This document shows, one piece after another, positions 25,766 through 34,200 of a stretch of 64,000 bases of DNA; the stretch's first letter is position 1; each line of letters starts with the position of its first letter. The stretch is from Streptomyces diastatochromogenes. GTDB taxonomy: Bacteria > Actinomycetota > Actinomycetes > Streptomycetales > Streptomycetaceae. The translations under genes were made by a program, and so were the position numbers. The notes under the pieces were generated by a model. That model saw only the letters and a program-made list of their open reading frames with translations. It did no database searches and had not been told where the DNA came from. Where the stretch lies: positions 62,001-126,000 of the forward strand of contig NZ_MCGQ01000041.1 in assembly GCF_002242805.1 (NCBI RefSeq), read 5' to 3'.

Positions 25766-25798
25766 GTTCAGGTTGCGTTCAGGTTCCCTTCAGCGCCG
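25766..25798. promoter_or_regulatory. Candidate PHO box (three 11-base direct repeats)
   Basis: Three consecutive 11-base units begin GTTCAGG, GTTCAGG and CTTCAGC (25766, 25777, 25788). Streptomyces PhoP binds tandem 11-base repeats with a GTTCACC-like core, so two units match 5-6 of 7 core bases. The site lies about 185 bases upstream of the CDP-polyol synthase gene and overlaps the end of the sulfotransferase gene. PhoP control is inferred from pattern and context only. Confidence 0.45.
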
Positions 25799-26953
25799 CC
25801 CGAGCCGTTTCAGACAGCGGTGACCGAGCACCCGGACCAGCTCCTTCGACGAGGTCTGGTGCACGGTCCGGGCGGGGGCCGCGCCGGGGGGCGCCGAGGC
25901 GGCCGCGGCGAGCGCGCCGTACAGGGCCTGGGCCGCCGCTTCCGGGGAGATCCGGGGCTCCGGCGAGGCCGGTGGCGGCTGCTCGGGCACCGCCGAGAGC
26001 AGGGCCGGATCGCCGATGATCCGCACGCCGAGCGCACCGATCCGCTGGGCCGTCTCCGCGCCGATCTCACCGGCCGCCTCGACGGCCCAGCGGGGGGTCG
26101 AGATATTCACGTCCCGGGGCGTGGGGCTGCACGAGTTCTTCATATGCAGCACCGCGCCGTTGCGCACGAGCCGGGAATACAGCTCGTCGGGGAGTCCATT
26201 GCCGCGGAATTCCACATTGAGATTCCGCAGCATTTCGGTCTCGGCCAGAGTGAGTGACCGATTCGCGGTGTCCGGAACCGGTTGCAGGAGATTCCCGGGC
26301 AGTCCGAGCAGCGCCTCGAAGGTGCGCATCAGCCCGCCTCGGTCCCGGTCGTCCACCACGACCACGGTGACCTTCCCGGGCCCGACGACCCGCGCCCAGC
26401 GCTCGACCAGCCGGTCGTGCCGGTGCCGCTGCCAGAAGCTGGGGTTCGGCTTCTCGTACGGCGGCTTGCGGAGCATGTGCTCCAGCCAGTCCTCGTAGCC
26501 CATGCGCAGCCCGTTCTGCACGTACTGCTGCCACTGCGAGGGCATGATCTTCGCCAGCGGACGCAGCGTGACCAGGACGTGCGCACGGTCGCCGCCGAGC
26601 TGCTCGACGATCCGGGTGATCGTCCCGTCGTCGGGGGCGTCGGCGAAGAACTCGCTGCTGATCACCGAGGTCTGCGTCCCGGTGGCCCGCACCTGCGCCA
26701 GCAGCCGGGTCCAGTGCCGGTCGGTCGGCCGGGTGTCCCCCATCATCGCGGGCCGGGCGCAGGCGGCGAGGGCGGCCTCCATCGGGTGCCTGCTGTGCGC
26801 CGGGAACGCCACGCCGTACTCGGGCAGCCGGTCCTTCGCGGCGAACAGCGCGCCCTGGACGGCGGTGGTCCCCGTCTTGTGCGGGCCGATGTGCAGCAGC
26901 CGGGTGCCGGCGGGCAGGGGCGCGGGGGTGTCTCTCGTACAGTCCGTCTCCAT
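25790..26953 (-). CDS. Sulfotransferase-like protein in the wall-polymer island
   Basis: The 387-residue protein begins with LLHIGPHKTGTTAVQGALFA, a PAPS 5'-phosphosulfate-binding P-loop of the sulfotransferase fold. A second conserved stretch, VLVTLRPLAKIMPSQWQQYVQ, fits the 3'-phosphate-binding region (RxP..). The last 70 residues are a Pro/Ala-rich tail ending in a basic helix. It may sulfate a carbohydrate or the teichoic-acid polymer made by its neighbours. Because the family is divergent, a different sulfonate acceptor or an inactive homologue is possible. ATG 26953 is the only nearby start. Confidence 0.75.
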   Translation of the reverse strand: METDCTRDTPAPLPAGTRLLHIGPHKTGTTAVQGALFAAKDRLPEYGVAFPAHSRHPMEAALAACARPAMMGDTRPTDRHWTRLLAQVRATGTQTSVISSEFFADAPDDGTITRIVEQLGGDRAHVLVTLRPLAKIMPSQWQQYVQNGLRMGYEDWLEHMLRKPPYEKPNPSFWQRHRHDRLVERWARVVGPGKVTVVVVDDRDRGGLMRTFEALLGLPGNLLQPVPDTANRSLTLAETEMLRNLNVEFRGNGLPDELYSRLVRNGAVLHMKNSCSPTPRDVNISTPRWAVEAAGEIGAETAQRIGALGVRIIGDPALLSAVPEQPPPASPEPRISPEAAAQALYGALAAAASAPPGAAPARTVHQTSSKELVRVLGHRCLKRLGRR

Positions 26954-26995
26954 GGTTAACGGACGGTAAGAGTTCTTCCTTGGGCGGAGCTGAGA

Positions 26996-27027
26996 GGAGC
27001 CTGGGACACAGATGAGTCCCAGGCTCC
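26996..27027 (-). terminator. Terminator of phoD
   Basis: Perfect 12-base-pair stem (26996-27007 with 27016-27027) and eight-base loop, 28 bases after the phoD stop, before the sulfotransferase gene. Confidence 0.75.
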
Positions 27028-27055
27028 GGTCACCCAGACGTCACCCGCCGTCGCG

Positions 27056-28609
27056 TCACACGACCTGGACGCCCGGCTCGTCCGACTCCACCCGCAGCCG
27101 CACCAGCGTGCTCGCCGTGGCCTGCGGTTTGACGACCGTGTCGACGACCCGGACCTGGGCGTCGATGCCGTCGCGGCGGATGTCGAAGAGGTGGTAGCCG
27201 CGGTGGGCGTCGATCACCTTCCAGTGCGGGTTGTCCGCCTTCAGCGGGTCCCACTGGGCGTGGAAGGCGGCCTGGTCCTGGTCGCCGTTGCTGGAGATGG
27301 AGGTGCCGACGAACTCCGCGCCGACGACGTCGGAGTCCGGGTCGGCGAAGTCCTCCTTGAGGTCGCTGATCATCGTCAGGTGCCGGTCGCCGCTGAGCAC
27401 GACCGGGTTGCGGATGTCGGCGAACTCCTCCAGCAGGGCGTTGCGCTCGGCCTGGTAGCCGTCCCAGGCGTCGTAGTACCAGAGCTTGCCCTCGCCGAGC
27501 AGCAGGTCGGTCTCGGCCATCATGATCTGCGAGGCGATCAGGTTCCAGCGGGCCGGGGAGTCGCACAGCCCGTCCAGCAGCCACTGCTTCTGCTCGGCGC
27601 CGAGCATGGTCGTCGACGGGCTCTCGGCGCCCTCCTGCGTGGTCGCCTGGTCGGTGCGGAACTGCCGGGTGTCGAGGACGTTCAGGCGGGCCAGGCGGCC
27701 GAACTCCAGCCGGCGGTACATCTGGATGTGCGGGCCGTCGGGGATCGCGGTGGCGCGGACCGGCATGTGCTCGTAGTACGCCTGGTAGGCCGCGGTCAGC
27801 CGGGCCACGAAGGCGTCGTGCGACTGCTTGTCGGGGTCCTGCGGGATCTCGCCGGCGAAGTCGTTGTCGACCTCGTGGTCGTCGAAGGTGACCACCCAGG
27901 GGGCGTTCGCGTGCATCGCGGCGAGGTCGGGGTCGGTGCGGTACTGGGCGTAGCGGTTGCGGTACTGGACCAGGGTGTACGGCTCGTCGCTGCCCTCGTG
28001 CCGGCGTACGGCGGTGGCGGAGGGCTTGGACTCGTAGATGTAGTCGCCGACGAAGAGCACGAGGTCGGGGTCCTGGGCGAGCATGTCGGCGTACGGGGTG
28101 AAGTAGCCGTGCTGCCAGTTCTGGCAGGAGGCGAGCGCGACGCGCAGCGAGCCGCCCCTGCGGTGCGGGTGCGGGGCGGTGCGGGTGCGGCCGGTCGGCG
28201 AGAGCTGGCCGTCGGCGCGGAACCGGTACCAGTACGGGCGGTCCGGGCGCAGCCCCCGCACGTCCACGTGCACGCTGTGCCCGTACTCGGGCCGGGCCTC
28301 GGCGGTGCCTCTGCGGGCGGTTCTTCCGAACCGCTCGTCCTCGGCGATCTCCCACTCCACGGGCACGACCGCGTCGGGCATGCCGCCGCCGTGGAGGGGG
28401 TCGGGGGCGAGCCGGGTCCACAGCACGATGCCGTCGGGCAGCGGATCGCCGGAGGCCACGCCGAGGGTGAACACACCGTCGGGCAGCGGGGTTTCGGCCG
28501 CCCGGGCGGCGGTGGCCGGCAGCCAGAGCTGGGCGGAGGCCGCGGCGCCGAGGACGGCGGCACCGGCGGTCAGAAAGCGGCGGCGGTCGGGCGGTAATGC
28601 TCCGGTCAT
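27056..28609 (-). CDS. phoD: PhoD-type alkaline phosphatase/phosphodiesterase, Tat-exported
   Basis: PhoD enzymes release phosphate from phosphomono- or diesters, including teichoic acids, outside the cell, using Fe/Ca. The 517-residue protein starts with a twin-arginine signal (DRRRFLTAGAAVLGAAASA, cleavage near residue 40), then a fibronectin-like PhoD_N region (TLGVASGDPLPDGIVLWTRL) and the phosphatase domain: LASCQNWQHGYFTPYADM, VFVGDYIYE, WVVTFDDHEVDND and VVLSGDRHLTM, giving the metal ligands. ATG 28609 lies behind GGGAGTCAGCG. In other actinobacteria phoD is PhoP-controlled, but no good PHO box was found just upstream here. Its place next to teichoic-acid genes suggests polymer recycling. 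Confidence 0.94.
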   Translation of the reverse strand: MTGALPPDRRRFLTAGAAVLGAAASAQLWLPATAARAAETPLPDGVFTLGVASGDPLPDGIVLWTRLAPDPLHGGGMPDAVVPVEWEIAEDERFGRTARRGTAEARPEYGHSVHVDVRGLRPDRPYWYRFRADGQLSPTGRTRTAPHPHRRGGSLRVALASCQNWQHGYFTPYADMLAQDPDLVLFVGDYIYESKPSATAVRRHEGSDEPYTLVQYRNRYAQYRTDPDLAAMHANAPWVVTFDDHEVDNDFAGEIPQDPDKQSHDAFVARLTAAYQAYYEHMPVRATAIPDGPHIQMYRRLEFGRLARLNVLDTRQFRTDQATTQEGAESPSTTMLGAEQKQWLLDGLCDSPARWNLIASQIMMAETDLLLGEGKLWYYDAWDGYQAERNALLEEFADIRNPVVLSGDRHLTMISDLKEDFADPDSDVVGAEFVGTSISSNGDQDQAAFHAQWDPLKADNPHWKVIDAHRGYHLFDIRRDGIDAQVRVVDTVVKPQATASTLVRLRVESDEPGVQVV

Positions 28610-28830
28610 TCGCTGACTCCCTTGCCACAGAAGCCTCTTGGGCTTCGACCTTCGGAAGCTCCCACGGCCGGACGGCCCGTCCGCTGAACGAGAGCATTCG
28701 CGTGCATGACAAACAGGCAGACAACAGAAGACCCGCTGCGACACGGGAACCACTGTGGAACGTGCCTTGCCGCAACGGGCCTTACTGAGTGTCAGGAGAC
28801 AGCTACTGTAACGGGGGTCAGTAGGCGAAT

Positions 28831-28880
28831 CCCGAGCCGATCCGGCCATTCACCGCAGGTGAGGCGAGAAACGGCTCGGG
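28831..28880 (-). terminator. Hairpin after obgE
   Basis: CCCGAGCCG (28831-28839) pairs with CGGCTCGGG (28872-28880) with a large loop, and an outer GTAGGCG/CGCCTAC pair extends it. It begins about 12 bases after the obgE stop. Confidence 0.5.
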
Positions 28881-28892
28881 TGGTACGACCGC

Positions 28893-30341
28893 CTACTCGA
28901 ACGGGTCGAACTCGTCGTACTCGCGCAGCGTCTCGTCCCGCTCGGCCTCCTGGTCGCGGCGGCGCTGCGCCGCGGGCCGCGGTGCGTCGAAGCGGTGGTC
29001 CTCGCCACGGCGGCCGAGCATCTCCGCGCCCGCCATCACCGTCGGCTCCCAGTCGAAGACGACCGCGTTCTCCTCGGGCCCGATGGCGACACCGTCGCCG
29101 GCCCGGGCGCCCGCCTTCATCAGCTCCCCCTCGACACCGAGGCGGTTGAGCCGGTCGGCGAGGTAGCCGACGGCCTCGTCGTTGTTGAAGTCGGTCTGGC
29201 GGATCCAGCGCTCCGGCTTCTCGCCGCGCACCCGGAACAGCGGCTCCCCGCCGACCTCCTCGCGGGTGACCGTGAAGCCCGCGTCGTCCACGGCCTTGGG
29301 CCGGATGACGATCCGCGTCGCCTCCTCCTTCGGCTTCGCGGCGCGCGCCCCGGCGACCAGCTCACCAAGGGCGAACGACAGCTCGCGCAGCCCGATGTGG
29401 GCCACCGCGGACACCTCGAAGACGCGGTAGCCGCGCGCCTCCAGGTCGGGGCGGACCATCTCGGCGAGGTCCTTGCCGTCGGGCACGTCGACCTTGTTCA
29501 GGACGACGATCCGGGGACGGTTGCCGAGGCCGCCGTACTGCCGCAGCTCCTCCTCGATGATGTCGAGGTCGGAGACCGGGTCGCGGTCGGACTCCAGGGT
29601 CGCGGTGTCCAGCACGTGCACGAGCACACTGCACCGCTCCACGTGCCGCAGGAACTCCAGGCCGAGGCCCTTGCCCTGACTGGCGCCCGGGATCAGACCG
29701 GGCACGTCGGCGATGGTGTAGACGGTCGAGCCGGCGGTCACCACGCCCAGGTTCGGGACGAGGGTGGTGAACGGGTAGTCCGCGATCTTCGGCTTGGCCG
29801 CGCTGAGCACGGAGATCAGCGAGGACTTGCCCGCGCTCGGGTAGCCCACCAGGGCCACGTCGGCGACCGTCTTCAGCTCCAGGACGATGTCCTGCAGGTC
29901 CCCGGGCACGCCCAGCAGCGCGAAGCCGGGCGCCTTGCGGCGGGCGCTCGCCAGCGCCGCGTTGCCGAGGCCGCCCCGGCCGCCCTGCGCGGCGATGTAC
30001 GAGGTGCCGTGGCCGACCAGGTCGGCGAGCACGTTGCCCGCCTTGTCCAGCACGACCGTGCCGTCCGGCACCGGCAGGACCAGGTCCTCGCCGTCCTTGC
30101 CGGAGCGGTTGCCGCCCTCGCCGGGCTTGCCGTTGGTGGCCTTGCGGTGCGGGGAGTGGTGGTAGTCGAGAAGCGTGGTGACCGACTGGTCCACGGTCAG
30201 GATCACGTCACCGCCGCGGCCGCCGTTGCCGCCGTCCGGGCCGCCGAGCGGCTTGAACTTCTCGCGGTGGACGGAGGCACAGCCGTGGCCCCCGTTACCC
30301 GCGGCGACATGCAGTTCGACGCGGTCCACGAAGGTGGTCAT
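28893..30341 (-). CDS. obgE: GTPase ObgE/CgtA
   Basis: Essential ribosome-assembly and stress GTPase. The 482-residue protein has the glycine-rich Obg fold in residues 1-155 (GGPDGGNGGRGGDV, TNGKPGEGGNRSGKDGED), a GTPase domain near 160-330 with G1 GYPSAGKSS, G3 DVPGLIPGA and G4 NKVD, and an OCT domain to about 430, as expected for Gram-positive Obg. It has a charged C-terminal extension. In Streptomyces Obg also influences the onset of aerial growth. It follows rpmA after a hairpin. Confidence 0.97.
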   Translation of the reverse strand: MTTFVDRVELHVAAGNGGHGCASVHREKFKPLGGPDGGNGGRGGDVILTVDQSVTTLLDYHHSPHRKATNGKPGEGGNRSGKDGEDLVLPVPDGTVVLDKAGNVLADLVGHGTSYIAAQGGRGGLGNAALASARRKAPGFALLGVPGDLQDIVLELKTVADVALVGYPSAGKSSLISVLSAAKPKIADYPFTTLVPNLGVVTAGSTVYTIADVPGLIPGASQGKGLGLEFLRHVERCSVLVHVLDTATLESDRDPVSDLDIIEEELRQYGGLGNRPRIVVLNKVDVPDGKDLAEMVRPDLEARGYRVFEVSAVAHIGLRELSFALGELVAGARAAKPKEEATRIVIRPKAVDDAGFTVTREEVGGEPLFRVRGEKPERWIRQTDFNNDEAVGYLADRLNRLGVEGELMKAGARAGDGVAIGPEENAVVFDWEPTVMAGAEMLGRRGEDHRFDAPRPAAQRRRDQEAERDETLREYDEFDPFE

Positions 30342-30392
30342 GGTTCAGTGCCTCCAGATACGTACGGGAATCTCTACTGCGTAACACGCGAA

Positions 30393-30432
30393 AGGCGGAC
30401 CCGCCTTCCCGACCGGGAAGTGAGGTCCGCCT
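30393..30432 (-). terminator. Hairpin between rpmA and obgE
   Basis: AGGCGGAC (30393-30400) pairs with GTCCGCCT (30425-30432) and an inner CTTCCC/GGGAAG stem closes the loop. It probably attenuates read-through from the ribosomal protein genes into obgE. Confidence 0.6.
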
Positions 30433-30451
30433 CGCGAAGTGAACGTTCGGG

Positions 30452-30706
30452 TCAGCCGACCGGAACGATGTTCACGACCTTGCGGCCACGGTGGGTGCCG
30501 AACTCCACCGCACCGGCCTGCAGCGCGAACAGCGTGTCGTCGCCGCCACGGCCGACGCCGGCGCCCGGGTGGAAGTGGGTGCCGCGCTGACGGACCAGGA
30601 TCTCACCAGCGTTGACGACCTGACCGCCGAAGCGCTTCACGCCGAGCCGCTGGGCATTGGAGTCGCGACCGTTCCGGGTGGACGATGCGCCCTTCTTGTG
30701 TGCCAT
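30452..30706 (-). CDS. rpmA: 50S ribosomal protein L27
   Basis: L27 sits near the peptidyl-transferase centre. The 84-residue sequence begins MAHKKGASSTRNGRDSNAQR and has the normal family length and the RGTHFHPGAGVGRGGDDTLFA core. It follows rplU by 14 bases, the usual rplU-rpmA pair. Confidence 0.98.
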   Translation of the reverse strand: MAHKKGASSTRNGRDSNAQRLGVKRFGGQVVNAGEILVRQRGTHFHPGAGVGRGGDDTLFALQAGAVEFGTHRGRKVVNIVPVG

Positions 30707-30720
30707 GTCTCCTCAGTCCC

Positions 30721-31041
30721 TTACTTCGCAGCCGCGGGGATCGACGTGACCTTGATCGCCGTGTACTGCTGGCGGTGGCCCTGACGACGGCGGTAGCCGG
30801 TCTTGTTCTTGTAGCGCAGAATGTCGATCTTCTGGCCCTTGTGGTGGTCCACGACCTCGGCCTGGACCTTGATGCCGGCCAGCACCCACGGGTCGCTGGT
30901 CACAGCGTCGCCGTCGACAACGAGCAGGGTCGAGAGCTCGACCGTGTCGCCAACCTTGGCGGTGGAAATCTTGTCAACCTCAACGATGTCGCCGACAGCA
31001 ACCTTGTGCTGGCGACCACCGCTGCGCACGATGGCGTACAC
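30721..31041 (-). CDS. rplU: 50S ribosomal protein L21
   Basis: L21 binds 23S rRNA with L20. The 106-residue protein starts at GTG 31041 (MYAIVRSGGRQHKV) and ends in the family KNKTGYRRRQGHRQQYTAIKV stretch. It heads the rplU-rpmA operon after a 240-base leader downstream of rne. Confidence 0.97.
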   Translation of the reverse strand: MYAIVRSGGRQHKVAVGDIVEVDKISTAKVGDTVELSTLLVVDGDAVTSDPWVLAGIKVQAEVVDHHKGQKIDILRYKNKTGYRRRQGHRQQYTAIKVTSIPAAAK

Positions 31042-31281
31042 GCGGATCTCTCTTTCGCTCGAAGAAACGGCACCCCCGAAGGCCAGCCGCCCAGGAACAG
31101 CAGGAACGACCTCTCCCGGCCAACCGTGTGCCCGGGAGGAAGAGGTTTACGGGGATGTGGCGTGTTCAGTGGACACGCCGACGGTCAAGGTTACGGGGCC
31201 ACGGCCGAAGGGGTCAAACCGGGCCGGGCCCCCGCGGTATGCGGCCGGTCACACGGACCGGCCGCACACCGCTCAGCGGGT
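31042..31281 (-). promoter_or_regulatory. Leader region between rne and rplU
   Basis: The 240-base region has no supported gene. It contains the rne terminator at its far end and the promoter and 5' leader of rplU-rpmA. Ribosomal-protein leaders often bind the protein they encode, but no recognised L21-leader fold could be confirmed by eye. Confidence 0.45.
31240..31266 (-). terminator. Hairpin after rne
   Basis: Perfect 11-base-pair stem (31240-31250 with 31256-31266) and five-base loop, 16 bases after the rne stop codon. Confidence 0.7.
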
Positions 31282-34200
31282 TCAGCCCTCGTCGGTGGCC
31301 GCGGAGACCGTGGTGGTCTTCTTCGCCGTCGACTTGGCGGCGGCCGTCTTGGCGGTCGTGGCCGCCTTCTTGGCCGTCGTCTTCTTCGCGGCCGTCTTCT
31401 TGGCCGCGGTCTTCTTGGTGGCGGCCTTCTTCGCCGTGGCCTTCTTGGCCGCCTTGCGGGCGGTCTTCTTGGCCGGCACGGCCTCCTCGACCGCCGCCTC
31501 CTCGGCAGCGGGCGCCTCGGCGACAGCGGCCTCCGGCGCGGCGGCCGGAACGACCACCACGGCCGTCTCCTCGGACGCGGTCGGCGCGGTGGCCTTGCGC
31601 ACGGCACGGCGCCGCGGGCGGGCCGGGGCGGCGCTCTCGGGCGCTTCCTCGACCGGAGCGGCGACCGGAGCCGCAGCCGGGGCCTCGGCCTCGGGCTGCT
31701 CCACCGGCGCCTCGGGCGCGGTCTCGGCGACCGTCACCACGGCCGCCTCCGCACCCGCCGGGGAACCGGCCGGCGCCGACACCTTCCGGGTCGCGCGACG
31801 ACGCGTACGCCCCTTGGGCGCGGCCTCCTCGACGGCGGGCTCCGGGGCCTCCACGGCGACCGGCTCGGCCTGCGCCTCGGCCACCTGGACCACCGGCTCC
31901 GGCTGCGCGGGAAGCACGGCCTCCTCGGCGACCGGGACGACCTCGGCGGCCTGTGCGGTCTCCGCGGTCTGGGTGACCTCCGCGGCCTTGCGGCGCTCGG
32001 CCCTCCGGCTCTCGGCCTTCGGCGCACCGGCCGGAGCCGAGGCCCGACGGCTGACGCGGCGCCGCGAACGGCCACGGCCGGCCGCCGCCTCCGCCTCGGC
32101 GACGCTGCTGTACAGCTCCTCGTCCGGCGCGAAGTCCGGCGCGGGCAGGGCGACCGGCTCGGCGATCTCGGCCGCGACCTCGACCACGGTCTCGATCTCC
32201 GGCTCGACGGCCTCGCCCGTCTCCACGGCCTCGGCGGCGATCTCGTGCTCGGGCAGCTGCCCGTCACCGCCACGCCCGCGCTTCTTGCGCTTGCCGCCAC
32301 CGCCGCCGACCGCAGTCGGCTGCTCCATGTGGACGATGACGCCACGGCCGTTGCAGTGGACGCAGGTCTCGGAGAAGGACTCCAGCAGGCCCTGGCCGAC
32401 CCGCTTGCGGGTCATCTGGACCAGGCCCAGCGAGGTCACCTCGGCCACCTGGTGCTTCGTACGGTCGCGGCCCAGGCACTCCAGCAGGCGCCGCAGCACC
32501 AGGTCCCGGTTCGACTCCAGGACCATGTCGATGAAGTCGATGACGATGATGCCGCCGAGGTCGCGCAGCCGCAGCTGGCGCACGATCTCCTCGGCCGCCT
32601 CCAGGTTGTTCCTGGTGACCGTCTCTTCCAGGTTGCCGCCCTGACCGGTGAACTTGCCGGTGTTGACGTCGACGACGACCATCGCCTCGGTCCGGTCGAT
32701 CACCAGCGAACCGCCGCTGGGCAGCCAGACCTTGCGGTCCAGCGCCTTGGCGAGCTGCTCGTCGATCCGGTAGGTGGCGAAGGCGTCGACCTCGGAGGTC
32801 CACTTCGACAGCCGCTCGGCCAGGTCCGGGGCCACGTGGGAGACGTACCCGTGGATCGTCTCCCAGGCCTCGTCACCGCTGACGACGACCTTGGAGAAGT
32901 CCTCGTTGAAGATGTCGCGCACGACCCGGACGGTCATGTCCGGCTCGCCGTACAGCAGCGTCGGAGCGTTGCCGCTCTTGGCCTTCTTCTGGATGTCCTC
33001 CCACTGCGCCTGCAGCCGCTCGACGTCCCGGCGCAGCTCGTCCTCGCTCGCGCCCTCGGCGGCGGTGCGCACGATGACGCCCGCGTCCTCGGGGACGATC
33101 TTCTTGAGGATCGTCTTCAGCCGCGCGCGCTCGGTGTCGGGCAGCTTGCGGCTGATGCCGGTCATCGAGCCCTCGGGGACGTACACGAGGTAACGGCCCG
33201 GCAGGGAGACCTGGCTGGTCAGACGGGCGCCCTTGTGCCCGATCGGGTCCTTCGTCACCTGGACGAGGACGGACTGGCCGGACTTCAGGGCGGACTCGAT
33301 ACGGCGCGGCCCGTTGGCCATGCCGAGCGCCTCGAAGTTGACCTCACCGGCGTACAGGACGGCGTTGCGTCCCTTGCCGATGTCGATGAAGGCGGCCTCC
33401 ATCGACGGCAGCACGTTCTGGACCTTGCCCAGGTAGACGTTGCCGACGTACGAGGTGGCCTGCTCCTTGTTGACGTAGTGCTCGACGAGCACACCGTCCT
33501 CGAGCACGCCGATCTGCGTGCGCTCGCCGTGCTGGCGCACGACCATCACGCGCTCGACGGCCTCGCGGCGGGCCAGGAACTCGGCCTCGGTGATGATCGG
33601 GACGCGACGGCGGCCCTGCTCACGGCCTTCGCGGCGGCGCTGCTTCTTCGCCTCCAGACGGGTCGAGCCCTTGATGGACTGCACCTCGTCGGACGGCTCG
33701 GCGGGCTTGCGGGGCTCGCGGACCTTGACGACCGTGCGCTCCGGGTCGCCCTCGTCGGGCTCGGTGTCGACGGAGGTGTCACCGGCGCGACGACGACGGC
33801 GACGGCGACGGCGGCTGCCGGCGGAGCCGCCGGCCTCGTCGCGCGCCTCCTCGGCGTCCTCTTCCTCCTGCTCGGCGGTGTCCTCGGTGTCCTGGGCGGC
33901 CTGCTCGGCGGCCAGCTCGTCCTCGGCGTCCGCGCCCTCACCGGCCTCGCCCTCGCCGGCGTCACCCCGGCGACGGCGACGGCCGCCCCGGCGACGACGG
34001 CGGCGCGAGCCGGCCTCCTCGGTCTCCTCGGCCTCGTCGCCCTCGGCGAGGTCCTCGGCGGCGGCCTCCTCGGCCTCCTCCGGCTCCTCGTCCTCGGCGG
34101 CGGCCTCGACGGCCGGCGTCTCCTCGGCGGCGCCCCGGCGGCGACGGCGACGGCGGGAACCGGCCTCGGCACGCTCCTCGGCGTACGCCGTGGTCTCCTC

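Noticed and set aside
28740..28761. PHO box upstream of phoD
   Set aside because: Two 11-base units starting GTTCC are present on the minus strand, but they lack the A at position five and the conserved core, so the match is too weak to call.
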